From a virus, in the IMG/VR virus record IMGVR_UViG_3300027963_000273, positions 1 through 27,725 of that record: DNA of 27,725 nt. The stretch is one strand, 5' to 3'. Of this stretch, positions 22,897 through 27,725 are shown one piece after another. A program made the translations under genes and the position numbers. The first letter of the stretch is position 1, and each line of letters opens with the position of its first letter. The notes under the pieces were generated by a model that was given only the letters and a program-made list of their open reading frames with translations, was not told the DNA's origin and did no database searches.

Positions 22897-23213
22897 TAGA
22901 CCAATTCAGTAATAGAGAAAGTTGACGATGTTACTGCGGCATCTTTAATTACTGCAACTTTTTCACCAGCTTTTACTGAAAAATAAAACGGAGCATTAGG
23001 AACAATCATTGTGCTCGTAGTAACTGTAGCAGTCGGGTTAGTTCCAAAAGCAATGTGGCAATGACCTAGTGAAGAAGATACTAGTACATGAGTCGTATTC
23101 GCACCAAAAGCTGTACTCTGAACACTTGAGTTTGTTACTGTAAAAATTTGTGCTGTTCCTGCTCTAAAAACTTCTACAGGATTACCGTTATCATCTCTTG
23201 TTATGATACTCAT
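22896..23213 (-). CDS. Small beta-sandwich-like phage protein
   Basis: This 105-residue protein is almost all beta strands with Ser/Thr/Val (AQIFTVTNSSVQSTAFGANT; HVLVSSSLGHCHIAFGTNPT; FYFSVKAGEKVAVIKDAAVT). This recalls small phage decoration or head-fibre proteins. GGAG lies 6 nt before the ATG, and the start overlaps the preceding stop as ATGA. It is placed directly before the methyltransferase and glycosyltransferase genes, so it may be the virion protein they act on; this link is speculation from adjacency only. Confidence 0.7.
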   Translation of the reverse strand: MSIITRDDNGNPVEVFRAGTAQIFTVTNSSVQSTAFGANTTHVLVSSSLGHCHIAFGTNPTATVTTSTMIVPNAPFYFSVKAGEKVAVIKDAAVTSSTFSITELV

Positions 23214-23671
23214 GATTGCTCCATGTTAATATCATCATTGGTTTCATACTCTAATTTAGCCATTTTCAGCATAGTCTTTTGACGATCTGTCATAGCAGTC
23301 TTAATGGGACCACCTACAAGCCAAGCCGAACAAGTCCTATCAGCAGCACACTTAAATTCAAAAAGCTCACAATATCCTAACTCAGCACTAGCTACTACTT
23401 CGTTAGCATACGTCTCATTATCCGATTCTTTACCCTGAATACCACCGATAATGCACTTCATCATCTCAGGAGTTTGGATAAACGCAGAGCAGTTACCGCA
23501 ATGCATTGTCTGAGCATTCTTTTCGCTAGTGTTCCATTCCTTAGCTCGAATCTTCCAAAAGTCCTCTGGAGAGTCAGGATTAGCAGGACCATAGCCCACA
23601 TTAGCAAATGCCCAATCACGATTCTTGAGATTTAGCGGTATGTCTGAACAGACTTTAGGGCAAGTTTTCAT
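23210..23671 (-). CDS. Cys-rich phage protein, HiPIP-like cysteine pattern
   Basis: This 153-residue protein has several Cys residues in the central part: HCGNCSAFIQTPEMMKC, then GYCELFEFKCAADRTCSAW. CxxC, a lone Cys, and C...C...C with a following SAW resemble the ligand spacing of high-potential iron-sulfur proteins. It could instead be a zinc site. The same order of motifs occurs in conserved environmental-phage proteins, whose function is unknown. It sits in a chain of genes with ATGA overlaps (both neighbours) between small basic proteins and the decoration-like gene. The iron-sulfur idea is inference; the frame and conserved look are secure. Confidence 0.75.
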   Translation of the reverse strand: MKTCPKVCSDIPLNLKNRDWAFANVGYGPANPDSPEDFWKIRAKEWNTSEKNAQTMHCGNCSAFIQTPEMMKCIIGGIQGKESDNETYANEVVASAELGYCELFEFKCAADRTCSAWLVGGPIKTAMTDRQKTMLKMAKLEYETNDDINMEQS

Positions 23672-23967
23672 TTCTTTTTATTCCTAGCAGAAATAGCAGA
23701 AGCCTTTTTCTTAGCGTCAGCCTTTGAACTTGCACCCCAAGCATTAAGACTCAACAACAGTCTAGTAGGCTCACCATTAGGCTTATGCTCAGGACCAGCC
23801 ATATTGCCCATACGAGCTAAGAAAGATGCTCTACGTGGGTTATCACCACTTTTAACAGGAGCCTTTAGGTTAGAGCCAGAATGTTCAGCCTCATAAGACT
23901 TACGACCTTTCTCGTTAAGCCCACCTTTAGGGTTCTTGCCAGCTTTCTTAGTCCAAGCCGCAGTCAT
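23668..23967 (-). CDS. Small basic DUF6321-like protein
   Basis: This 99-residue strongly basic protein has WTKKAGKNPKGGLNEKGRKS at the start, LKAPVKSGDNPRRASFLARM in the middle, and LSLNAWGASSKADAKKKASA at the end. This motif order matches the DUF6321 phage family as I know it, which has no established function. It begins and ends in ATGA overlaps. Basic charge suggests binding to nucleic acid; position after replication genes and ahead of structural genes does not decide between virion and cytoplasmic roles. Confidence 0.78.
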   Translation of the reverse strand: MTAAWTKKAGKNPKGGLNEKGRKSYEAEHSGSNLKAPVKSGDNPRRASFLARMGNMAGPEHKPNGEPTRLLLSLNAWGASSKADAKKKASAISARNKKK

Positions 23968-24125
23968 TTCTTTGCTTTCTTAGCAGGTTTAGCAGTTTTA
24001 GCAGCTTGCATAAAGTCAGCCTTGGTCGGAGCACCTTTAGCACCTACCTTACGCATCTTCTCGCCCGAACCTTCGGCTATGCGCTTACGTTTAGCTAGGA
24101 TATTACTGTAAAGTCCAGTTTTCAT
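23964..24125 (-). CDS. Small basic protein (53 aa)
   Basis: This short gene runs from ATG 24125-24123 to TGA 23966-23964. The protein begins MKTGLYSNILAKRKRIAEGS, continues GEKMRKVGAKGAPTKADFMQ, and ends in a Lys/Ala tail. It is highly basic, with the GLY.NI..KRKRI..GSGEKMRK layout that I have seen in small phage proteins of unknown role. It overlaps the homing endonuclease stop by 4 nt (ATGA) and the DUF6321-like start by 4 nt, which supports that it is translated. Confidence 0.78.
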   Translation of the reverse strand: MKTGLYSNILAKRKRIAEGSGEKMRKVGAKGAPTKADFMQAAKTAKPAKKAKK

Positions 24126-24568
24126 ATAACACCATTATATAAATTTTCATTTAATGCGGAATGCAAAGGATTTATATCGTTACTTATGCCTTTTTTGTTT
24201 AAAAAATGTGCATATTCAACTAAAAAATCAACTGTTTCTTTATCCCACTCACCACCTCTTTGTGGTCTACACTCATCCCAAGCAAAAACAGCATGAGCTT
24301 GCAAATTTTTGATCTTTAAATATGGTTCAATTTCGTTTAAAAAATCAACTGCTTTAGACCAAGATAATCTCCAACTATATCCTTGTTTCCAATTGTATTT
24401 TCTTAATGACAATGGATTTATATCTCCACCCCATTTTTCTTTAAATTCATTAAGAATATCAATATTTGTATTTGTTACTAATACTCTTGGGAAAATAGAT
24501 GATCTGCACTTAGAAAATCCTATGCAGCCTTCTCCATCAACAAATCCAGCAGCATAATTTAAGTTCAT
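24122..24568 (-). CDS. LAGLIDADG homing endonuclease
   Basis: This 148-residue protein carries one LAGLIDADG motif, LNYAAGFVDGEGCIGF (3-18), with the acidic DGEG at 11-14, and a second family feature, SWSKAVDFLNEIEPYLKIKN (95-114). One motif suggests action as a homodimer. It would cut a specific DNA site and favour its own spread. It is not inside an intron: it stands alone between a DUF6496-like gene and a small basic gene, with 4-nt ATGA overlaps at both ends. Its sequence looks more AT-rich than most of its neighbours, in line with lateral gain. The target is unknown; an intact neighbouring gene junction in a related phage would be a likely site. Confidence 0.85.
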   Translation of the reverse strand: MNLNYAAGFVDGEGCIGFSKCRSSIFPRVLVTNTNIDILNEFKEKWGGDINPLSLRKYNWKQGYSWRLSWSKAVDFLNEIEPYLKIKNLQAHAVFAWDECRPQRGGEWDKETVDFLVEYAHFLNKKGISNDINPLHSALNENLYNGVI

Positions 24569-24729
24569 TTTTTAGTCTTTTTCATTTTTTTTGCTTCACT
24601 ATATGCTATAGCCAATGCTTGTTTCTGAGACTTAACTACAGGACCACCTTTGCCAGAGTGCAATTCTCCTTTACCAAATTCACCCATGACTTTAGCCACT
24701 TTCTTAGCTGCTTTCGATTTCTTCATCAT
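24565..24729 (-). CDS. Small basic DUF6496-like protein
   Basis: This short gene runs from ATG 24729-24727 (or the next codon, also ATG) to TGA 24567-24565. The protein (54 aa) has KVAKVMGEFGKGELHSGKGG, then KQALAIAYSEAKK and a Lys tail. The 'KVM.EFK.G.LHSG' and 'KQA.AIA.SEA' pieces match the DUF6496 family as I know it, found in both bacteria and phages. It overlaps the HNH gene end by 26 nt and the homing endonuclease start by 4 nt. AGGAA lies about 8 nt upstream of the first ATG. Function unknown. Confidence 0.8.
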   Translation of the reverse strand: MMKKSKAAKKVAKVMGEFGKGELHSGKGGPVVKSQKQALAIAYSEAKKMKKTKK

Positions 24730-25006
24730 TTAGCATTTCCTTTACTTGTTCAAGTAGTTGCGTCTCAGTAACTTCATACTGTCGCTCAAAGGCTTTACGT
24801 CCCATTCCGTGGTATCCGGTATTCCCTCGATGGTGCTCAGGGCAAAGCGGTAACGTATCGTAGTGCGAACTCCTAACTCCCATTCCCAAGCCCAAACCGC
24901 GAACGTGGTGAATCTCAGCAGGAGTTCCTGCAAAACCAAGCCTAGTGCAAATTATACAACCTAAATTAGCAACTTTAGATAGATATTTCTTCTGATCTTT
25001 GGTCAA
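24704..25006 (-). CDS. Ref-like HNH nuclease, TTG start
   Basis: This HNH-type zinc nuclease resembles the RecA-dependent Ref nuclease group. With the TTG at 25006 as start, the protein is 100 residues: CIIC (17-20) and LCPEHH (54-59) are the zinc ligands, AEIHHVRG (30-37) is the active His pair, and HRGNTGYHGMGRKAFE follows. TTG is preferred because homologues start a few residues before the first CxxC, and GGAG lies 11 nt upstream. Starts at ATG 25054 or 25135 would overlap the zinc-ribbon gene far more, with unrelated sequence. It lies with the replication genes and may act in recombination or host DNA breakdown. Confidence 0.75.
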   Translation of the reverse strand: MTKDQKKYLSKVANLGCIICTRLGFAGTPAEIHHVRGLGLGMGVRSSHYDTLPLCPEHHRGNTGYHGMGRKAFERQYEVTETQLLEQVKEMLNDEEIESS

Positions 25007-25169
25007 TTTGACGTTTTCTCCACAAATATTTAACTGACGATATTGTCTCTGCATTATTGCACTCAGGACATACATCAACAGCGTCATCAAATGCAAATCC
25101 GCAACGCACCAGCAACACTTCGTCACGTTCACCAATCCAGTTGCAATTATCGCAATAAACTTTATCCAT
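24975..25169 (-). CDS. Small zinc-ribbon protein
   Basis: This 64-residue protein has two Cys pairs, CDNC (6-9) and CPEC (34-37), spaced as in a zinc ribbon, and a basic end. The chosen start is ATG 25169, which has AAGG about 8 nt upstream; an in-frame ATG ten codons earlier is less well placed. It overlaps the HNH nuclease by 32 nt in another frame. The region before it is the only intergenic stretch in the window with genes on both sides reading away from each other. A role in binding nucleic acid or a polymerase is possible; nothing in the sequence decides it. Confidence 0.7.
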   Translation of the reverse strand: MDKVYCDNCNWIGERDEVLLVRCGFAFDDAVDVCPECNNAETISSVKYLWRKRQIDQRSEEISI

Positions 25170-25255
25170 AATATTGACCTTGTGTAATGTAAGTATCATT
25201 AAATTTTGTTATCATTTTCATGCAGTTAGCCGACTGTATTACTTGGGAGAAACAA
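25170..25255. promoter_or_regulatory. Divergent intergenic region, possible promoter
   Basis: This 86-base AT-rich stretch separates a minus-strand gene (starting at 25169) from the only plus-strand gene (starting at 25256). On the plus strand TTGACC (25174-25179) with CATTAA (25197-25202) 17 nt beyond is a possible sigma-70-type promoter; TATCAT at 25194-25199 is closer to consensus but has 14-nt spacing. This would leave a leader of about 50 nt. A ribosome site GGGAGA (25245-25250) lies 5 nt before the plus-strand ATG. No clear promoter was found for the minus direction. Confidence 0.3.
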
Positions 25256-25432
25256 ATGTTTGCATTGAACATTGAAGGCGTAATGTTTTACTTTGAGTCA
25301 GATGACGTAGAGATTTATGAGTTTGATGAAGATGGTGTCGCATGGTGGTTTGATGACGAAGAACAAGTCTGGTACTACTTTGATGACGAGTATTATGACT
25401 GGATCGAGTGTGATGAAGATGATTGCGAATAA
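25256..25432 (+). CDS. Extremely acidic, aromatic repeat protein on the opposite strand
   Basis: The start is set by GGGAGA at 25245-25250, 5 nt before ATG 25256; an upstream in-frame ATG (25220) lacks such a site. The protein is 58 residues with 23 Asp/Glu, 16 aromatic residues and no Lys, Arg or His. Residues 21-58 form about four units of 9-10 residues: YEFDEDGVA, WWFDDEEQV, WYYFDDEYYD, WIECDEDDCE. Such charge and size recall DNA-mimic anti-restriction proteins such as T7 Ocr, but no homology is claimed. It is the only gene on this strand and its stop abuts the convergent gene's stop with no base between. The complementary reading frame is His/Arg/Thr-rich and unconvincing. Confidence 0.7.
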   Translation: MFALNIEGVMFYFESDDVEIYEFDEDGVAWWFDDEEQVWYYFDDEYYDWIECDEDDCE

Positions 25433-25759
25433 TCATTGAGTTGACCTTTCAACTTGACGATTACTAGCTTCTAAACTCCTCCAGCAGTCAACACGAGCCT
25501 GAGCGGCTACGAGCATCCAACGTAGTCGTTCAGCCTCCTCTACAGCCTCTCTAAGTCCTTCTACGCATTCCTTATACTCAACAGTAGTATAAGCATCAGC
25601 TTCTTTTTCAACTACCGTATTTTTTAAACTACGTAAAATTCCCTGAGATTTAACTGTCTTTCTGTAATCGGTCAAATACACTACATTAGCTTTAGCTTGT
25701 GCATAAGCAGTAGCATTCTTAATCATAAAGTTAATTGCTTCGTTCGGATCGATATTCAT
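25433..25759 (-). CDS. Conserved helical phage protein in replication module
   Basis: This 108-residue protein is helical: NEAINFMIKNATAYAQAKAN, VVYLTDYRKTVKSQGILRSL, and then ECVEGLREAVEEAERLRWML and ARVDCWRSLEASNRQVE. The end with 'A.LRW.L.AAQAR...WR.LEA.NR' is a pattern I associate with conserved phage proteins near the replication genes of aquatic short-tailed phages; the function is unknown. It overlaps the VRR-NUC gene by 29 nt and ends next to the convergent acidic gene. A possible site GGAA lies about 9 nt before the ATG. Confidence 0.75.
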   Translation of the reverse strand: MNIDPNEAINFMIKNATAYAQAKANVVYLTDYRKTVKSQGILRSLKNTVVEKEADAYTTVEYKECVEGLREAVEEAERLRWMLVAAQARVDCWRSLEASNRQVERSTQ

Positions 25760-26030
25760 CAGATAGTTTCCATATTAGAGTTTTAGCATCATCAATACTT
25801 GTTACTACATTTACCTGACCTTTCCAGAGCTTATGCCAATTAACTTGATCTGGAGTAAGTACCTTTTTATCACCATCCTTGATCTCAAGCAAGAAATTTC
25901 TAGCTTTAAATCCTACGATAATGTCAGGACAACCTTTACCTACTTCATGCAAATGCTGAACTGTGCAACCCATATCACGTAAAGCCTTAACAATCTGAGT
26001 CTGATTGTTATCTACTTTTTTATAAACCAT
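25731..26030 (-). CDS. VRR-NUC domain nuclease
   Basis: This 99-residue protein is a single VRR-NUC domain, a PD-(D/E)xK-type nuclease of the kind found in phage and in FAN1-type structure-specific enzymes. The start is ATG 26030, in a TGATG overlap with the gene before; four extra codons upstream are possible. Active residues are probably D36 in GKGCPDIIVG (31-40), and E49 and K51 in LLEIKDG (47-53); a Gln in LTPDQVNWHK and a hydrophobic strand NVVTS complete the fold. Standalone VRR-NUC proteins of this size are common in phages and may cut branched DNA during replication or packaging. Confidence 0.85.
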   Translation of the reverse strand: MVYKKVDNNQTQIVKALRDMGCTVQHLHEVGKGCPDIIVGFKARNFLLEIKDGDKKVLTPDQVNWHKLWKGQVNVVTSIDDAKTLIWKLSDEYRSERSN

Positions 26031-26272
26031 CAATATACCCATCTATCTATAATTTCAGAAGCCCAAATTACTAAATGCTTTTTCCCATTTTTAGCATCAA
26101 TTTCTTCTGAAATTAATTTAACTGCTTCAACACCATTATTTTTATTAATAAATAATATTAAATCTTCAATATAATTTTGATACTTTTCATTATCAGTATC
26201 TAATTCAGCAATTTCCTTATCAAGTTTTTCAACCAATGCCTGTAATGCTCTATTTTGTTCCATTATATTCAT
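26030..26272 (-). CDS. Small coiled-coil protein
   Basis: This 80-residue protein has an N-terminal coiled coil (NRALQALVEKLDKEIAELDT, then NEKYQNYIEDLI) and a short helical end with HLVIWASEIIDRW. The start at 26272 is chosen because GGAG lies 7 nt upstream and its ATG forms an ATGA overlap with the stop of the preceding gene; ATGs at 26278 and 26263 are less well placed. It is AT-rich compared with its neighbours. Function unknown; it lies just before the VRR-NUC gene and overlaps its start, so the two are probably co-translated. Confidence 0.7.
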   Translation of the reverse strand: MNIMEQNRALQALVEKLDKEIAELDTDNEKYQNYIEDLILFINKNNGVEAVKLISEEIDAKNGKKHLVIWASEIIDRWVY

Positions 26273-26472
26273 TTCCATTCTCCATTAAGTCCACGATTGC
26301 CTAAAGTCCATTGTTCCCTACAATCTTTCTCTAACAACTTAGCTGCTTTATCTCCGCGCTTTTTGCGGACAATAGACAAATATTCGATGGCTTTGTTTCT
26401 ATCCTGAGTACGCCACTCTAATACCTGTCTGACTTCACACCGATGCCTATGTTGTTCTGAGTTATCAGCCAT
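26269..26472 (-). CDS. Small DUF7696-like protein
   Basis: This 67-residue basic protein has HRHRCEVRQVLEWRT near the start and NKAIEYLSIVRKKRGDKAAK in the middle, ending LLEKDCREQWTLGNRG. The 'H...CEVR.VL' start and the 'YL..V...RG..AA..L' helix resemble a small phage family I know as DUF7696. No clear ribosome site is seen ahead of ATG 26472, only 2 nt from the preceding gene, so re-initiation is likely. Function is unknown. Confidence 0.7.
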   Translation of the reverse strand: MADNSEQHRHRCEVRQVLEWRTQDRNKAIEYLSIVRKKRGDKAAKLLEKDCREQWTLGNRGLNGEWK

Positions 26473-26474
26473 AA

Positions 26475-27020
26475 TTATAAAATTGCAATTGTTTCACCTT
26501 GCTTTGGGATAATTAAACCAAAATCAGTCATAAATAAACTATTAGTTTGAAATCGATAAATATTAATCTTTCGTTTACTGGTTTCTTTCCAAGTATTTTT
26601 ATGGCTAATTCCTTTTCTATCTCCAATCTTTAACCATCCCATTTGCGTCCAGAAAAAATTACTTGCTAGATCATCAGCGCAACCGCAAGCAAAGTCCTCT
26701 CTTCCTACTAAATTGCCATGACTAATAGCAGCAGACAATAATGCCTTACCACGTTCAATTAATCTAGCATCTTCCTGAATACATATTTGATTACATTTAG
26801 ATATTTTTCCGTAGCTAAACATTACAAAGCCTACTAAATCACCATTCTCCTCACATACAAATATTCTGTCATTACAAGTCGTACTCCATCGTTTACCTGA
26901 CTTATGACCTGTAATAGCTGCTGTATATGCTGGACTAGGAATAAACCCAAGAGAAAAACTTTCTTTTTTAGATAAACTAATAATGTATGGAACATCTTCC
27001 AATATGGCTGCACGTATCAT
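26475..27020 (-). CDS. GNAT-family acetyltransferase
   Basis: This 181-residue protein has the strand-helix order of the GNAT fold: MIRAAILEDVPYIISLSKKE (strand 1, helix 1), RIFVCEENGDLVGFVMFSYG (strands 2-4), NQICIQEDARLIERGKALLS (strand 4 into the acetyl-CoA loop, with RGKALL in place of the usual RxxGxG), and NFFWTQMGWLKIG (late strand/helix). The C-terminal 40 residues are an extra basic and hydrophobic extension. It overlaps the helicase stop as ATGA. Acetylation of a host or phage protein during early infection is possible. Substrate not predictable. Confidence 0.75.
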   Translation of the reverse strand: MIRAAILEDVPYIISLSKKESFSLGFIPSPAYTAAITGHKSGKRWSTTCNDRIFVCEENGDLVGFVMFSYGKISKCNQICIQEDARLIERGKALLSAAISHGNLVGREDFACGCADDLASNFFWTQMGWLKIGDRKGISHKNTWKETSKRKINIYRFQTNSLFMTDFGLIIPKQGETIAIL

Positions 27021-27725
27021 GCACGGAAACTCCCACGATTATCAAAGTCTATAGGCTGACCACCTAGCGTATCTACAAACTGCTGGCTGTTGTGCTCAAA
27101 GTACATACCGTAGAACTCCTCAGCCTCACCGTTACGCTGCTTCTGGCACATTAGGAACATATCTGGCTGCTTCTCGTCATAATCCTCATTGTTCCTACGA
27201 GCGTTCTCCTTCTTCTTATTACGCCAGACTAGGAATACATTGTCCACCTGATCTGCAATGCTTCCAGAACCCTTTAAATCGGTCTTAGAAGGCTGTATCT
27301 CCTCAGACTGCAACTTACGTATGTGGTGGACTAAATGAATGTGTACGTTATGATCTCGTGCCAATGCACAAAGCTCGTCAACAAATGACTTCTGCTCGTT
27401 TAATGAATCCTCTGCGACCACACACTTCATTAATGAGTCAATAAAGATATGTTTGATGCCTAATTCAACCGCACAATACCTAGCCATTGCTATTGTCTTT
27501 TGTGGAGTAGTAGAGCCTTGCTGGTCGTAAAGATATAGCTTATCTTCAATGAAACCGGAAAAACGACCCAATAAAGCCCGAATATATCCTTCCTTGTCAT
27601 GAGTTAGCGGAAGATTAATATTCTCACCTGCAAACTGACGCAACATACGGACAATTGTAGTTACAGGTTTCATTTCGTATGAGGCAATACATACCTTTAG
27701 GTTCTGTTTTATCAAACCTAGAGCT
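27017..27725 (-). CDS. DnaB-type replicative helicase, C-terminal part
   Basis: The gene is cut by the right edge of the window; its frame stays open to the last bases (coding ALGLIKQNLK at the edge), so the start and the Walker A loop are outside. The visible 235 residues belong to the RecA-like motor domain: KVCIASYEMKP (the strand after Walker A with its catalytic Glu), HIFIDSLMKC (Walker B), VHIHLVHHIRKLQ (sensor-like H3 region) and DLKGSGSIADQVDNVFLVWR (DNA-loop/H4 and arginine-finger region), ending with KQRNGEAEEFYG. It unwinds DNA at the phage fork. Whether a primase domain is fused at the N-terminus, as in T7 gp4, cannot be seen. Confidence 0.88.
   Translation of the reverse strand, partial: ALGLIKQNLKVCIASYEMKPVTTIVRMLRQFAGENINLPLTHDKEGYIRALLGRFSGFIEDKLYLYDQQGSTTPQKTIAMARYCAVELGIKHIFIDSLMKCVVAEDSLNEQKSFVDELCALARDHNVHIHLVHHIRKLQSEEIQPSKTDLKGSGSIADQVDNVFLVWRNKKKENARRNNEDYDEKQPDMFLMCQKQRNGEAEEFYGMYFEHNSQQFVDTLGGQPIDFDNRGSFRA

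Noticed and set aside
24122-24568. Group I intron around the homing endonuclease
   Set aside because: Both neighbouring genes are complete and overlap the endonuclease by four bases, so there is no room for intron RNA.
25239-25436. Minus-strand reading frame of 65 residues opposite the acidic gene
   Set aside because: It is rich in His, Arg, Thr and Leu, as expected for the complement of an Asp/Glu/Trp/Tyr-coding sequence; it has no ribosome site and no recognisable pattern.
1-27725. tRNA genes, integrase, repressor or attachment site
   Set aside because: No cloverleaf-type sequence, recombinase or repressor-like gene was recognised by eye; coding density leaves very little room. A tRNA-search program would be decisive.

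Overview
This window is a segment of a tailed double-stranded DNA phage, most likely short-tailed (podovirus-like). It carries a portal, terminase subunits, scaffold, major capsid protein, head-tail adaptor, a P22 gp10-like tail hub protein and large helical internal virion proteins. No tape measure or tail sheath is visible. The DNA is AT-rich. Almost every gene lies on the minus strand with ATGA or TAATG stop/start overlaps. Several small genes have the look of protein families common in environmental aquatic phages (DUF6321-, DUF6496-, DUF7936- and DUF7696-like). There is no integrase, repressor, tRNA, bacterial gene or identifiable endolysin. A lytic phage of an aquatic, probably proteobacterial host is a reasonable guess; the host itself is inference.

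Transcription of the main block runs from right to left. The right end (about 24.6-27.7 kb) is the nucleic-acid module: the C-terminal part of a DnaB-type helicase cut by the window edge, a GNAT acetyltransferase, two small unknowns, a VRR-NUC nuclease, a conserved unknown, a zinc ribbon and a Ref-like HNH nuclease. One very acidic and aromatic small gene runs against all the others at 25256-25432. Next come small basic proteins (about 23.7-24.7 kb) with a LAGLIDADG homing endonuclease fitted between two of them. These are followed by a Cys-rich protein, a small beta-rich protein, a methyltransferase and glycosyltransferase pair, and a possible ADP-ribosyltransferase-like virion effector just before the terminase.

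The morphogenesis module follows: TerS, TerL (20.8-19.2 kb), portal, two small proteins, scaffold, major capsid protein, a strong UUCG-loop hairpin, a small conserved protein, a second glycosyltransferase, and a head-tail adaptor that contains an internal duplication. Tail and fibre genes fill 12.6-9.2 kb, then the gp10-like hub with an inserted domain. The ejection-protein cluster (7.3-2.0 kb), a second tail fibre and two small membrane proteins end the window. Most of the order is standard for this type of phage. The points that stand out are the orphan acidic protein, the duplicated adaptor, the inserted domain in the gp10-like protein, the ART-like candidate, the capsid-downstream hairpin, and three sugar- or methyl-modifying enzymes placed among virion genes.
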